This document shows positions 44,047-53,931 of a stretch of DNA of 64,000 nt, piece after piece. The stretch covers positions 1,364,001-1,428,000 of the forward strand of contig NZ_KV880637.1 in assembly GCF_001907695.1 (NCBI RefSeq). Direction: 5' to 3'. The first letter of the stretch is position 1. Each line of letters opens with the position of its first letter. The position numbers were made by a program, and so were the translations under genes. The notes under the pieces are model-generated. The model made no database searches and was not told where the DNA came from. It saw only the letters and a list, made by a program, of their open reading frames with translations. The DNA is from Thalassospira sp. TSL5-1. GTDB lineage: Bacteria > Pseudomonadota > Alphaproteobacteria > Rhodospirillales > Thalassospiraceae.

Positions 44047-44079
44047 GTAAAAGGCGATTTGCGACAGGGGAAATTCAAC

Positions 44080-45957
44080 GTGCTAGACAATGTCGTCGCC
44101 AGTAGTGCGACACCGTTGCAGATGTGGGTTGTGCTTGCGCTGGTCGCGGGTTCACTCGTGCTTTACGGCTGGGAACGCATCTCGCTTGAAATAACATCAA
44201 TGGCGATCATTGCTGTTCTGCTGCTGTTTTTTAATATTTTCCCGCTCAACAATGCCGACGGCGATAACCTTTTGGGGCCTGACACCATCATGTCGGGTTT
44301 TGCCAACCCGGCCTTGCTGACAGTGCTGTCGTTGCTGGTGGTGGGGCAGGCGCTGGTTCTGACGGGCGGGGTCAGTTACATCGCCGGGCTGATTACTGAA
44401 CATGGGGGCAAAAATGCCTCGCTGGCCATATTTGTCGGTTTGTTCGTGGTCATGCTGCTCTCGGCGTTTCTTAATAACACGCCGGTGGTGGTTATCTTTA
44501 TTCCCATCATTCAGGCGCTGGCAGACCGTATCCAGCGATCTCCCAGTTCTCTAATGATCCCGCTTTCCTTTGCTGCCATTTTGGGGGGGATGACAACGCT
44601 GATCGGGTCGTCAACCAACCTTCTGGTGTCCAGTTCACTGATCGAACTGGGAATGGACCCGCTGGAATTTTTTGAATTCAGCATCGTTGGCAGTGTGTTG
44701 GCATTATCCGGTTTTGTGTATGTCCTGCTGGTTGCACCGCGTTTGTTGCCCGCCCTGGCCTCCATGAGCAGCCGCCTGACCAAGCCCGATGGCAGTGGCA
44801 AACAGTTTATTGCCCAAATTACGGTGGGTCCGGCGTCGAAAATGATTGGTACCAAGCCGGTGGCCGGGTTTTTCAAAAATCTGCCCAATGTCACGATCCA
44901 GATGATTGTGCGGCGCGAACATGCCGATTTGCCGCCCTTTGATGAACATATGGAAATTCAGCCCGGTGACGTGCTGGTGGTTGCCGCCACGCGCAAGGCC
45001 TTAACCGAGGCCCTGCAAAAAGACCCCGGGCTTTTGCATGCCGAGGCCGCAGCGGTGCATCAGGAACCGGGCAATGGCAACACGGAAACCAAATCCAGCC
45101 AGCTTTTGGCCGAGGTCATGCTGCCGCCTGGCTCGCGGCTGATTGGCTTTAACCTGGAGCAGATCGGTTTTCGGTATCAATACAAGTGCCTGGTGCTGGG
45201 CATTCAGCGGCGGTCGCGGATGATTCGCACGCAAATGACCGAAATCCGGCTGGAAGCTGGTGACGTGCTGCTGGTTCAGGGCCGGTCTGAGGATGTGGAG
45301 GCGCTGCGCACAATTCGCGATGTTGTGCTGCTGGAATGGTCCACCCGTGCGCTGCCGCGTCCGTTTCATGCCCGCCGGGCGGCTTTTATCTTTTTGGGTG
45401 TTATTGGCCTTGCCGCAACCGGTGTTGTGCCGATCATGATTTCCAGCTTTATTGGCGCGGGGCTTATGATTGCGTCGGGCGCGCTGAATATGCGGCAGGC
45501 TGCCCGGGCGATTGACCGGAAAATTGTGTTGTTGGTGGCAGCGGCCCTTGCATTGGGCAATGCGTTACAGGCCACCGGTGGTGCATCCTACGTTGCCGAA
45601 ATATTGCTTAACGCGTTGCACGGGGCACCGGCACCGGTGATTTTGTCGGTGTTTTTCCTGATGGTGGCGGGTTTCACCAACGTTTTGTCAAATAATGCCT
45701 GTGCGGTGCTGTTTACCCCCATCGGTATTGGCATGGCCCAGCAGCTTGATGTGCCGCCGCATGTTTTTGCCATTGCGGTGGTGATGGCGGCAAACTGTTC
45801 TTTTGCATCCCCGGTCGGTTATCAAACCAACCTTCTGGTGATGGGGCCAGGGCATTACCGCTTTATCGATTTTCTTAAATCGGGCACCCCGTTGATCCTG
45901 CTGTTATGGATTGTGTTTAGCTTGTTTGCACCTTGGTATTACGGCCTTTCCTTCTGA
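44080..45957 (+). CDS. SLC13-family anion permease with RCK_C (TrkA-C) domains
   Basis: A 625-residue divalent-anion transporter. Membrane helices flank two cytoplasmic RCK_C domains: the first about 200-310 (GKQFIAQITVGPASKMIG, MEIQPGDVLVVAATRKAL), the second about 335-425 (LLAEVMLPPGSRLIGFNL, IRLEAGDVLLVQGRSED). The hallmark transport motifs LNNTPVVVIFIP and GSSTNLLV occur in the first half, and LSNNACAVLFTP and SPVGYQTNLLVMGP in the second. Sulfate, citrate or another dianion is the likely cargo, cotransported with sodium. The GTG at 44080 follows AGGGGAAATT; an upstream ATG at 44002 falls in a structured leader. Confidence 0.88.
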   Translation: MLDNVVASSATPLQMWVVLALVAGSLVLYGWERISLEITSMAIIAVLLLFFNIFPLNNADGDNLLGPDTIMSGFANPALLTVLSLLVVGQALVLTGGVSYIAGLITEHGGKNASLAIFVGLFVVMLLSAFLNNTPVVVIFIPIIQALADRIQRSPSSLMIPLSFAAILGGMTTLIGSSTNLLVSSSLIELGMDPLEFFEFSIVGSVLALSGFVYVLLVAPRLLPALASMSSRLTKPDGSGKQFIAQITVGPASKMIGTKPVAGFFKNLPNVTIQMIVRREHADLPPFDEHMEIQPGDVLVVAATRKALTEALQKDPGLLHAEAAAVHQEPGNGNTETKSSQLLAEVMLPPGSRLIGFNLEQIGFRYQYKCLVLGIQRRSRMIRTQMTEIRLEAGDVLLVQGRSEDVEALRTIRDVVLLEWSTRALPRPFHARRAAFIFLGVIGLAATGVVPIMISSFIGAGLMIASGALNMRQAARAIDRKIVLLVAAALALGNALQATGGASYVAEILLNALHGAPAPVILSVFFLMVAGFTNVLSNNACAVLFTPIGIGMAQQLDVPPHVFAIAVVMAANCSFASPVGYQTNLLVMGPGHYRFIDFLKSGTPLILLLWIVFSLFAPWYYGLSF

Positions 45958-45982
45958 TCTGGTTGTTATGAACGCCGATACG

Positions 45983-46015
45983 AAAGCCGGTTCGCGATTA
46001 TGCGGCCGGCTTTTT
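45983..46015 (+). terminator. terminator of SLC13 permease gene
   Basis: AAAGCCGG and CCGGCTTT pair across a 15-base loop and continue into TTTTT, 26 bases after the stop. Confidence 0.8.
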
Positions 46016-46182
46016 CCGTGAGGGTGGGGCGGCATACCCAAATCGGCAATAACCCTTGCGCCGAACGCGTTTGACTTTTAGCGCCAAGGCAATAGGATCG
46101 CGCTTCGCTTACCAATGTGCCGCAAATATGTGCCGGATTCCCCGGTTCTGCGGTGTTTTTCTGTCTGATCAGGAACAGCCTC

Positions 46183-47364
46183 ATGGTCAATATTGCCGAT
46201 TTTCCAAAACCTGCCAACCGTCCTGCAAGTGCCAATTTTTCGTCGGGTCCGTGCAAAAAACGCCCGGGTTGGTCCGCAGATAAACTGGAAACCGAGGTTT
46301 TGGGACGTTCGCATCGATCTCCGCTGGGCAAGGCACGGCTGGAAGAGGCCATTGATCGGACGCATGACCTGTTGCAGTTGCCCGAGGGGTATTTGGTGGG
46401 TGTTGTTCCCGCATCCGATACGGGGGCGGTTGAAATGGCACTGTGGTCGATGCTGGGCGCGCGTGGCGTGGATATGCTGGCTTGGGAAACCTTTGGGTCA
46501 ACCTGGGTAACGGATGTGATCAAGCAATTGAAGCTTGATGATGTGCGGGTGTTCCAGGCCGATTACGGCAAATTGCCCGATTTGACACAGGTGGATTGTG
46601 ATCGAGATGTCGTTTTTACCTGGAATGGAACCACCTCGGGGGTGCGCGTTCCCAATGGGGACTGGATCGCGGATGATCGTAAGGGCCTTACCTTTTGCGA
46701 TGCGACCTCGGCCATTTTCGCCATGGAACTGCCGTGGGAGAAGCTCGATGTTATTACCTATAGCTGGCAAAAAGTGTTGGGCGGCGAGGGTGGACATGGT
46801 GTCATTATCCTGAGCCCGCGTGCCGTTGAACGCCTTGAAAGCCATGTTCCGGCCTGGCCGATGCCGAAAATTTTCCGCATGACCAAGGGCGGCAAGCTGA
46901 TTGACGGTATCTTCCGGGGCGAAACCATCAATACTCCGTCGATGCTGGTGGTTGAAGACGCGATTGATGCCCTGAAATGGGCGGAGGATGTTGGCGGCCT
47001 GGCAGGCCTTTTGTCACGCACTAACGAAAATCGCCGGTTGCTGGATGAATGGCTTGTCAAAAGCGAGTGGGCGGCTGATTTGGCGGAAAAGCCCGAAACG
47101 GCGTCCAATACCTCAATGTGTATCAAAATCGTCGATCCGTGGGCGCTGGCCCAGGATTCAAAAACCCAGGCAAGCCTGCCCAAACGCATTTCCCAATTGC
47201 TGGAAGGCGAAAAAGTTGCCTATGACATTAATGGTTATCGTGATGCGCCTCCTGGCCTGCGAATTTGGGGGGGGGCGACTGTAGAATCCTGCGATATCAG
47301 TGCTTTGCTGCCGTGGCTTGATTGGGCCTACGCCGTTGCAAAGGCCGAAATTACCGCAGGCTGA
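46183..47364 (+). CDS. serC: phosphoserine aminotransferase
   Basis: A 393-residue PLP enzyme. It opens [15 protein letters not shown] ([16 protein letters not shown]), the SerC N-terminal mark, has [14 protein letters not shown] with the PLP lysine, and ends [18 protein letters not shown]. It converts 3-phosphohydroxypyruvate and glutamate to phosphoserine. The length and tail match the alphaproteobacterial SerC class. The ATG at 46183 has AGGAA upstream; 22 further codons are open but not family-like. serA, normally next in line in relatives, is absent; hisZ follows instead. Confidence 0.93.
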   Translation: MVNIADFPKPANRPASANFSSGPCKKRPGWSADKLETEVLGRSHRSPLGKARLEEAIDRTHDLLQLPEGYLVGVVPASDTGAVEMALWSMLGARGVDMLAWETFGSTWVTDVIKQLKLDDVRVFQADYGKLPDLTQVDCDRDVVFTWNGTTSGVRVPNGDWIADDRKGLTFCDATSAIFAMELPWEKLDVITYSWQKVLGGEGGHGVIILSPRAVERLESHVPAWPMPKIFRMTKGGKLIDGIFRGETINTPSMLVVEDAIDALKWAEDVGGLAGLLSRTNENRRLLDEWLVKSEWAADLAEKPETASNTSMCIKIVDPWALAQDSKTQASLPKRISQLLEGEKVAYDINGYRDAPPGLRIWGGATVESCDISALLPWLDWAYAVAKAEITAG

Positions 47365-47407
47365 TTTTAAGGATTGCGATAATATTTGCGTTTTTCGGTT
47401 TTTCCGT

Positions 47408-47457
47408 TGCCCTGTGCCTCACAACGCGGTAGTAACCGCTACCGGATGCACAGGGCA
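47408..47457 (+). other. two-tier stem-loop between serC and hisZ
   Basis: Outer arms TGCCCTGTGC and GCACAGGGCA are a perfect ten-pair stem; inside, CGGTAG and CTACCG form a second six-pair stem with a six-base loop. It lies 62 bases before the hisZ ATG and lacks a T-run. A leader RNA structure or processing site is possible. Confidence 0.55.
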
Positions 47458-47519
47458 TGACGCATGCGAACCTTAAACCTTGCCCGAATTTGCACGCACA
47501 GTCCGGAAAGTCTGAACAC

Positions 47520-48686
47520 ATGACCGAACTCGCCAGGAAAGCCCTTCTCCCCGCCGGCTTGCAGGATGTCCTGCCGGTGGTTGCTGCACAGGAAGCTGAA
47601 ATCCGCGAAAAGCTGATGGCGAGTTTCGCCCTGGCTGGCTATGACCGCGTAAAAACCCCGCTGGTCGAATTTGAAGAAAGCCTGCTTGAAGGCGCTTCTC
47701 CCGAACTTGCCAAACAAACCTTTCGTTTGATGGACCCGGTATCCCGTCGCATGATGGGGGTGCGTTCCGATATGACCCCGCAGGTGGGGCGTATTGCCGC
47801 GACCCGCCTGAAGGATGATCCGCGTCCGCTGCGCCTGGCTTATTCCGGCGATGTGTTGCGTATTCAGGGCACACAATTGCGCCCGGAACGCCAGTTTGCC
47901 CAGGTTGGCGCGGAACTGATTGGCGTTTCCAGTGCCGCTGCCGATACCGAAATTGTTTTGCTCGCCCTTGAGGCCCTGGACAATGTTGGTTTGCCCGACG
48001 TGTCGGTTGATTTGAACCTGCCAACATTGCCATCCCGCCTGTTCGAGGCCTTTTCCGTTGCCCCTGATGACCGCGAAAAACTGACCGAGGCGCTAGAGCG
48101 CCGCGATGTTGCCGCGATCAAGGCAGCAGATGGCCCGGTAACAGATGTGCTTGTGACCCTGCTGGAGGCAGCAGGCCCGGCGGCGACAGCATTGCCACGT
48201 CTTAAACGGCTGGAATTGCCGTTGGGGGCATCGGAGGATTTGCACCGCCTGGTCGAGGTGGCCGAACGTATTTTGGCATCTGACCTGGATGCCGCCCTGA
48301 CAGTGGACCCGGTGGAAATGTCCGGTTTCCGGTATCAGACCGGTGTCAGCTTTACCATTTTTGGCAAGCATGTGCGTGGCGAACTGGGCCGTGGCGGCCG
48401 TTATCGTGCCGGGGGCGCTGGTGGCGAAGTTGCCACGGGCATGTCATTATTCATGGACACGGTTTTGCGTGGCCTTGAAAGCCCGAGCGCAACACCGCGG
48501 GTTTATCTGCCGTTGGGTGTGGCCCAGCATGAAGCACGCAAATTGCGTCGCGAAGGCCATGTGACCATTGCCGCCCTTGAAGGGGCGGCCGAAGCCAAAA
48601 CAGCCGATGCCGCCCGCAAGGAAGCGGTAAGAATGGGCTGTGATTTTATTTATCTGGATGGGCGGGTCGAACCGCTGGACGCGTAG
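47520..48686 (+). CDS. hisZ: ATP phosphoribosyltransferase regulatory subunit
   Basis: A 388-residue HisRS paralogue. The class II aminoacyl-tRNA synthetase core is visible: LLPAGLQDVLP at the start, MRSDMTPQVGRIAATR-like VRSDMTPQVGRIAA (motif 2 region) and a final GRYRAGGAGGEVATGM. It lacks the histidine-A loop and anticodon domain of HisRS, so it is the activator of short-form HisG in the first step of histidine synthesis. hisG is not in the window. The ATG at 47520 is chosen by GGAAAG; a frame from 47457 would extend into the hairpin. purA follows 48 bp later. Confidence 0.92.
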   Translation: MTELARKALLPAGLQDVLPVVAAQEAEIREKLMASFALAGYDRVKTPLVEFEESLLEGASPELAKQTFRLMDPVSRRMMGVRSDMTPQVGRIAATRLKDDPRPLRLAYSGDVLRIQGTQLRPERQFAQVGAELIGVSSAAADTEIVLLALEALDNVGLPDVSVDLNLPTLPSRLFEAFSVAPDDREKLTEALERRDVAAIKAADGPVTDVLVTLLEAAGPAATALPRLKRLELPLGASEDLHRLVEVAERILASDLDAALTVDPVEMSGFRYQTGVSFTIFGKHVRGELGRGGRYRAGGAGGEVATGMSLFMDTVLRGLESPSATPRVYLPLGVAQHEARKLRREGHVTIAALEGAAEAKTADAARKEAVRMGCDFIYLDGRVEPLDA

Positions 48687-48734
48687 GTTTTTTCGCAAGA
48701 AAAGGCCGTTTTTTATCGCTCAAGGAGTTTTGCG

Positions 48735-50030
48735 ATGACCAATGTTGCCGTGATCGGTTCCCAGTGGGGGGACGAAGGTAAAGGCAAGATCGTTGACTGG
48801 CTGTCGGAACGTGCCGATGTTGTCGTTCGGTTTCAGGGTGGTCACAATGCCGGTCATACGCTGGTCATTGATGGCAAGGTTTATAAACTGAGCCTGCTGC
48901 CATCAGGCATTGTGCGTGACAAGAAATTGTCCGTCATCGGCAATGGTGTTGTCGTGGATCCTTGGGCATTGCTGGCCGAAATTTCGCGCTTGCAGGAACA
49001 GGGGGTGACCATCACACCTGAAAACCTGCGTGTTGCCGAAAATGCCTGCCTGATCCTGCCTTTGCATGGCAACCTGGACAAGGCCCGCGAGGCCGCCGCA
49101 ACCGGCAATAACAAAATTGGCACCACCGGCCGTGGCATCGGCCCGGCCTATGAAGACCGTGTAGGTCGTCGTGCCATTCGCGTTGGTGATCTGGCCGATG
49201 AAGAATTGCTGGCCGCCAAGGTTGAAAACCTGCTGACGCACCATAATGCCCTTTTGCGTGGCCTGGGCCAGCCGGAAGTGGATGGTGCCGAATTGCTGGC
49301 ACAGCTTAAGGAAATCGCCCCCAAGATTCTGCCGTTTGCCGATACCGTTTGGAAATCGCTAAACCAGATCAAGGAAGCCGGTAAGCGTATCCTGTTTGAA
49401 GGTGCGCAGGGCACGATGCTTGATATTGACCACGGCACCTATCCCTTTGTCACCTCGTCGAACACCATTTCGGGGTCGGCTGCGGGTGGTTCGGGCATCG
49501 GCCCGTCGGGTGTGGGTTATGTTTTGGGGATTACCAAGGCTTACACCACCCGCGTTGGCGAGGGTCCGTTCCCGTCCGAACTGTTTGATGCCGATGGCGA
49601 ACGCCTGGGCGAACGCGGCCATGAATTTGGCGTGGTTACCGGCCGCAAACGCCGTTGTGGCTGGTTTGATGCCGCCCTTGTCCGTCAGTCGGTCAAGGTC
49701 AATGGCATTCACGGCATCGCGCTGACCAAGCTGGACGTGCTGGATGGGTTTGATGAAATCAAAATCTGCACCGGTTACGACATCGACGGCGAGATTTACG
49801 ATTACCTGCCAGCCAATCAGCGCCTGCAGGCCAAAGCCAAGCCGGTTTATGAAACCATTCCTGGCTGGTCTGAAACCACGATGGGCGCGCGTAGCTGGGC
49901 CGATCTTCCGGCAAGTGCCATTAAATATGTCCGCCGGATCGAAGAACTGATCGAGGCTCCGGTAGCGCTGCTGTCCACCAGCCCGGAACGTGATGATACC
50001 ATTCTGGTTCACGATCCGTTCAGTGCCTGA
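48735..50030 (+). CDS. purA: adenylosuccinate synthase
   Basis: A 431-residue GTP-dependent enzyme. [16 protein letters not shown] is the P-loop with its catalytic Asp; [22 protein letters not shown] and [20 protein letters not shown] follow in order, and KLDVLDGF binds guanine. It joins IMP and aspartate in AMP synthesis. AAGGAG lies eight bases before the ATG. The hisZ-purA neighbourhood is a known alphaproteobacterial arrangement. It ends at a strong terminator. Confidence 0.98.
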   Translation: MTNVAVIGSQWGDEGKGKIVDWLSERADVVVRFQGGHNAGHTLVIDGKVYKLSLLPSGIVRDKKLSVIGNGVVVDPWALLAEISRLQEQGVTITPENLRVAENACLILPLHGNLDKAREAAATGNNKIGTTGRGIGPAYEDRVGRRAIRVGDLADEELLAAKVENLLTHHNALLRGLGQPEVDGAELLAQLKEIAPKILPFADTVWKSLNQIKEAGKRILFEGAQGTMLDIDHGTYPFVTSSNTISGSAAGGSGIGPSGVGYVLGITKAYTTRVGEGPFPSELFDADGERLGERGHEFGVVTGRKRRCGWFDAALVRQSVKVNGIHGIALTKLDVLDGFDEIKICTGYDIDGEIYDYLPANQRLQAKAKPVYETIPGWSETTMGARSWADLPASAIKYVRRIEELIEAPVALLSTSPERDDTILVHDPFSA

Positions 50031-50052
50031 TCTAAAATTGGATATTGATGCG

Positions 50053-50080
50053 AAACCGCCCGCTTTGTCGGGCGGTTTTT
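50053..50080 (+). terminator. purA terminator
   Basis: AAACCGCCCG and CGGGCGGTTT form a ten-pair stem with a CTTTGT loop and a T-run, 23 bases after the purA stop. Confidence 0.92.
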
Positions 50081-50194
50081 GTATGGGGATGGTTATTCGC
50101 GTTCCACGATAACGTCTTGCCCGTAACGGTTAAGGGAAGTATCGTCTAGGGGATTTTACCCAGCGTGTTCATGAACTTTTAAATTGCGGGTCCG

Positions 50195-52321
50195 ATGGCT
50201 GATAACGCAAAGATGCAGCCCGACGAAGCGTCATCCGGGCCAGATATGGACCTGGAAGGCGATGAAGCGGGACTTGGTCAGGAAGACCAGAAAGCACCGT
50301 CGTCAGATGTGCCGCCGCCTAAAACCGGCGGCAGCAGACATGTTGATGTTGGCAATTTCCGGGTTTTTCCTGATCTGAGGCTGCCCGAATTTGATAGTGG
50401 TCCGTCGCAAGCCTTTGTTGCCGAAGGTATCAAGCGCGATGATGGTGCCATTTTTGCGTTGGTTGCCGATCCGACTTTGCCCACCCGATCGGAATTGTTG
50501 CGCGTGCTGTCGGGCATGCGTATTGGCGGTCAGCTGGATCTGCTGGATTACGATATTGTTTATTGGCCGCCGCTGGATCGCTGCACAATTGTGTGTTTTT
50601 ACTCCAAGCCCGGTGGCAGCAAGGTTTTTACCGATGGTGGAAAAAAGGCCGTTATTGACGAGCATGACCTGCCATCAATTGTCATTGTGCCACTGATCAA
50701 TATCTTGACGGTTTTGTCAGATAAAAACCTGGCCCACCGTAATATCCGCGCGGATAATCTTTTCTTTGTCGATGAAAAACGCGCCAGCGTTATTGCCGGG
50801 GATTGTTCATCCTGTCCGGCGGGGTTTGCCCAACCCATTGTATATGAACCGATTGACCGCATGCTTGCCGAACCCGCCGGACGCGGGGCAGGGGCGCTTT
50901 CGGATGACATGTATGCCCTGGGCGTTACCCTTGCCGCTTTGGGCATTGGTCATACGCCGTTATACAAGTTTTCCGAAAAGGAAATTGTCGATATGAAACT
51001 GGCCCGTGGCTCGTTTCAGACACTTGCGGCACAGGAAAAACTGCCCTTAACCCTGATCGAGCCGATCCGGGGGCTCCTATGTGACGATTACGAGGAACGC
51101 TGGGGCCTGACAGAGCTGAATAACTGGCTGGATGGCCGCAGGGTCAAGCCGGTACAGGGGAATACCGAACGCCGGGCTGCCCGGGCGCAAAATATTGGTG
51201 GGCGCGATTATTATACCGCGCGCGGCCTTGCCAGTGGTATTTTTAGCAATTGGGCGGCTTCCCTTGCACCCCTGCGCGACGGTGTCATCGAAGTATGGTT
51301 GCGGCGCGGCATGAATGATGCCGACCGTTCCAAGGCCATGTCCGAAGCCATGCGGCAAATGGCGTGGTCGGGCAGTGACAAGCGCACGGCCGAAGATGTG
51401 CTGGTGTCGCGCGGTATTGCCATTCTTGATCCCAATGGGCCGGTGCGGCACAAAACCTTTTCCGCGATGCTCGACGGGTTGGGGCCGATGCTGTCTTATG
51501 ATGTGCAGCATGGCAAGGGCGCGCAGGCTTTTTCCGAAGTTGTGGTGCGCGATTTGCCAACCTTCTGGTTTTCGCGCATTAGTGGTTTTCGCCCCGAAAT
51601 TCAGTCCCAGCAGCAGGTTTACAAAGGCCTGCGTTATTACATGCAGCAGCAAAGCATGGGCTATGGTTATGAACGCTGCCTGTATGCGCTGGTCAAAAAT
51701 CAGCATTGTCTAAGCCCGCTTGTGGAAAATGAATATGTTATTCACATCGCGCAGCTTTTGCCGGCACTGGAAAAAGTGGCATCCGTTACCCCGCATAGCA
51801 GTTGGCCGGTTGACCGGCATATTGCCGCCTTCATCGCCGTGCGTTTGCAAGATGACACCGAACCACAATTAACCGCCCTGCAAAACCCGGGGGACGAGGT
51901 GGAATTCAGCCGGTCGATTATCAGCCTTCTGGCGCTGGTGCAGTGGCGTCACGGGCCAGATAGTCTGCCCCATCTTGGCCTGTGGGTGGCCCGTTTGATG
52001 GAACCGGCGACCAAGGTTTTTCATAGTCGTGAGCGGCGTGAAAAGGTGGAACGTGAAATTCCCAAGCTGGCAAAACGTGGCAATCTGGTTGAGCTTTACA
52101 ACCTGATCAATGACGAAAAGGAACGGCGCAAGGACCAGGACGAGTTCATTTCTGCGGTTGAAGAATATTCTGCCGCCGATAGCGAAGTGTTTGACCTGGA
52201 AACGTCTGGTCCGGCCCGCATGATCCTGGCCGAGCAGATTGGGCGACAGGTGGCGTCATTTGCCTCGACGATGATCGCACTACTGACCGTTTCGGCCCTG
52301 TTCATGATGACGGTGTGGTAA
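50195..52321 (+). CDS. protein-kinase-like (pseudokinase) protein with C-terminal membrane anchor
   Basis: A 708-residue protein. The region about 60-330 looks like a protein kinase fold: the catalytic loop reads HRNIRADNLFF (residues 181-191), with Asn in place of the HRD Asp but the metal-binding Asn188 kept, and GDC at 202-204 where DFG is expected. No glycine loop or clear VAIK lysine is seen. The middle is helical and unassigned, and the C-terminus has one membrane helix (ASTMIALLTVSALFMMTV). It is followed after 12 bp by a small membrane protein, suggesting a complex. It is likely inactive as a kinase or atypical; the substrate is unknown. Confidence 0.7.
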   Translation: MADNAKMQPDEASSGPDMDLEGDEAGLGQEDQKAPSSDVPPPKTGGSRHVDVGNFRVFPDLRLPEFDSGPSQAFVAEGIKRDDGAIFALVADPTLPTRSELLRVLSGMRIGGQLDLLDYDIVYWPPLDRCTIVCFYSKPGGSKVFTDGGKKAVIDEHDLPSIVIVPLINILTVLSDKNLAHRNIRADNLFFVDEKRASVIAGDCSSCPAGFAQPIVYEPIDRMLAEPAGRGAGALSDDMYALGVTLAALGIGHTPLYKFSEKEIVDMKLARGSFQTLAAQEKLPLTLIEPIRGLLCDDYEERWGLTELNNWLDGRRVKPVQGNTERRAARAQNIGGRDYYTARGLASGIFSNWAASLAPLRDGVIEVWLRRGMNDADRSKAMSEAMRQMAWSGSDKRTAEDVLVSRGIAILDPNGPVRHKTFSAMLDGLGPMLSYDVQHGKGAQAFSEVVVRDLPTFWFSRISGFRPEIQSQQQVYKGLRYYMQQQSMGYGYERCLYALVKNQHCLSPLVENEYVIHIAQLLPALEKVASVTPHSSWPVDRHIAAFIAVRLQDDTEPQLTALQNPGDEVEFSRSIISLLALVQWRHGPDSLPHLGLWVARLMEPATKVFHSRERREKVEREIPKLAKRGNLVELYNLINDEKERRKDQDEFISAVEEYSAADSEVFDLETSGPARMILAEQIGRQVASFASTMIALLTVSALFMMTVW

Positions 52322-52333
52322 GGGGGCAGTCGC

Positions 52334-52828
52334 ATGGCAAAGAAAAAAAAAGATAAGGCCGCAAAAACCGGTGCCAAAAAGTCCGGTGGATTGTCCTTTT
52401 TCGCCATTTTGGTGATGGGCGTTTTGCTGTTTATGGTCGCGCTGCCAACCTTTATCACATTGGTGGTCGGCCTGTTGCCGTCGGTTTTGGCTTTTTTCTG
52501 CGACCGGCATCACGGGCGTTATCTGGCCCGGTGTGTTTTTGGCTTAAACTTTTCAGGGGTGGCCCCTTATGTGATGGAGCTGTGGCATGATGGCGGCCAA
52601 AGTGTTTCCATCGCGACCCAGCAATTGCTTGACCCGATGACGATGGTCATCATGTATGGCGCGGCAGGACTGGGATGGTTGATGTATCTGGCTATGCCGC
52701 CGATTGTTGCCAATGTCCTGAACCTGACGGCCCAGCGGCGCACCGTCGAACTGCGCGAACAGCAGCGCGATCTGGTCAAGGTTTGGGGTGAAAACCTGAT
52801 TTCCGAAATCGAAAAAGGCCAACGTTAA
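52334..52828 (+). CDS. small membrane protein, partner of pseudokinase-like gene
   Basis: A 164-residue protein. It has a very basic N-terminus (MAKKKKDKAAKTGAKKSGG) followed by membrane helices at about 20-55 (FFAILVMGVLLFMVAL, LVVGLLPSVLAFFC) and about 105-128 (IMYGAAGLGWLMYLAMPPIV), then a charged tail predicted to be a helix. No family is recognised. It starts 12 bp after the kinase-like stop and is very likely cotranscribed and complexed with it. AAGGGGGCA lies before the ATG. Confidence 0.75.
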   Translation: MAKKKKDKAAKTGAKKSGGLSFFAILVMGVLLFMVALPTFITLVVGLLPSVLAFFCDRHHGRYLARCVFGLNFSGVAPYVMELWHDGGQSVSIATQQLLDPMTMVIMYGAAGLGWLMYLAMPPIVANVLNLTAQRRTVELREQQRDLVKVWGENLISEIEKGQR

Positions 52829-52892
52829 GCGGCTTTGTCTTGCGGGGCGCAAGACGCTAGATGTTTTTTGTGGTGGGTCTTATACAAACAGC

Positions 52893-52948
52893 AAGAACGG
52901 CCACAGGCCGTTCTTCAGCGCGGGCAAGAAACCATCAGTCTTGCCCGC
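52893..52948. terminator. two adjacent hairpins between membrane protein and rpoH
   Basis: AAGAACGGCC/GGCCGTTCTT (loop ACA) and GCGGGCAAGA/TCTTGCCCGC (nine-base loop) lie side by side between convergent genes. The first is placed to stop the plus-strand transcript and the second the rpoH transcript. Confidence 0.7.
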
Positions 52949-52963
52949 CGCGCTGGAATATTG

Positions 52964-53821
52964 TTAACCCTGCATCTTCTGGCAGATTTTTTCAAAGGCG
53001 CGAACTTCGATTTGACGAATACGTTCGCGTGAAATGCCGTAGGTCATGCTAAGGTTTTCAAGCGTAACTGGTGTTTCGTAAAGGCGACGCTGGGTCAGAA
53101 TGTCGCGTTCGCGTTCATTCAAGCCCGACATTGCGTCCTTGAGCAAGGACATGCGCTGAACAAACTCCTGGCGGCGACCCAGGCGGGATTCCTGGTCTTC
53201 CTCGTCGCTTTCAAGCCAGTCCAACCATTCGCCTTCGCCTTCAACCCGTACCGCTGCGTTCAGCGAGTGATCCGGGCCGGAGAGCCGGCGGTTCATCATC
53301 ACGACATCATCTTCCGAGACATTCAGTTTCTCGGCAATGGTTTCGACCTGTTCGGGGGTCATGTCGCCTTCTTCAATCGCCTGCATCTGGTTTTTCAGCT
53401 TGCGCAGGTTAAAGAACAGCTTTTTCTGCGATGCTGTCGTACCGATTTTCACCAGCGACCAGGAATGCAGGATATATTCCTGAATGGCCGCGCGGATCCA
53501 CCACATGGCGTAAGTTGCCAGGCGAAACCCTTTATCTGGGTCAAAGCGTTTGACGGCCTGAAGAAGACCAATATTGCCTTCGGAAATCAGCTCGTTAATC
53601 GGCAGGCCGTAACCGCGATAAGACATCGCGATTTTTGCAACCAGACGCAAATGACTGGTGATCAGTTTTTCGGCTGATTTATCGTCCTGGTGGTCCCGGT
53701 AGCGTTCCGCAAGGGCGGTTTCGATTTCTGGTGCCAACATCGGATACCGGCGGATACGCTGTAAATAGCCCGTCAAACCATCCGGCGAAATCGACAATTC
53801 TGCTGCATTACCCTGTTTCAT
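52964..53821 (-). CDS. rpoH: RNA polymerase heat-shock sigma factor RpoH
   Basis: A 285-residue sigma-70 family factor. Region 2 (LISEGNIGLLQAVKRFDPDK, LATYAMWWIRAAIQEY), the RpoH box QKKLFFNLR (132-140) and region 4 (ENLSMTYGISRERIRQIEVR) are all present and in order. It directs transcription of heat-shock genes. AGGAGGCACC-like sequence (GGGAGGCACCA) precedes the ATG. The rluD-like gene is upstream on the same strand, 110 bp away; the region between may hold an independent promoter and an mRNA thermosensor, not resolved here. Confidence 0.97.
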   Translation of the reverse strand: MKQGNAAELSISPDGLTGYLQRIRRYPMLAPEIETALAERYRDHQDDKSAEKLITSHLRLVAKIAMSYRGYGLPINELISEGNIGLLQAVKRFDPDKGFRLATYAMWWIRAAIQEYILHSWSLVKIGTTASQKKLFFNLRKLKNQMQAIEEGDMTPEQVETIAEKLNVSEDDVVMMNRRLSGPDHSLNAAVRVEGEGEWLDWLESDEEDQESRLGRRQEFVQRMSLLKDAMSGLNERERDILTQRRLYETPVTLENLSMTYGISRERIRQIEVRAFEKICQKMQG

Positions 53822-53931
53822 TGGTGCCTCCCAATGCGCTCGTTAAACCGTGCGTGAAACCCCAAGCACTGATAACAAGGTATACAGAGGTATTAGTCGT
53901 CGTCAATATAAAATTAAGAGAAAAGTATACG

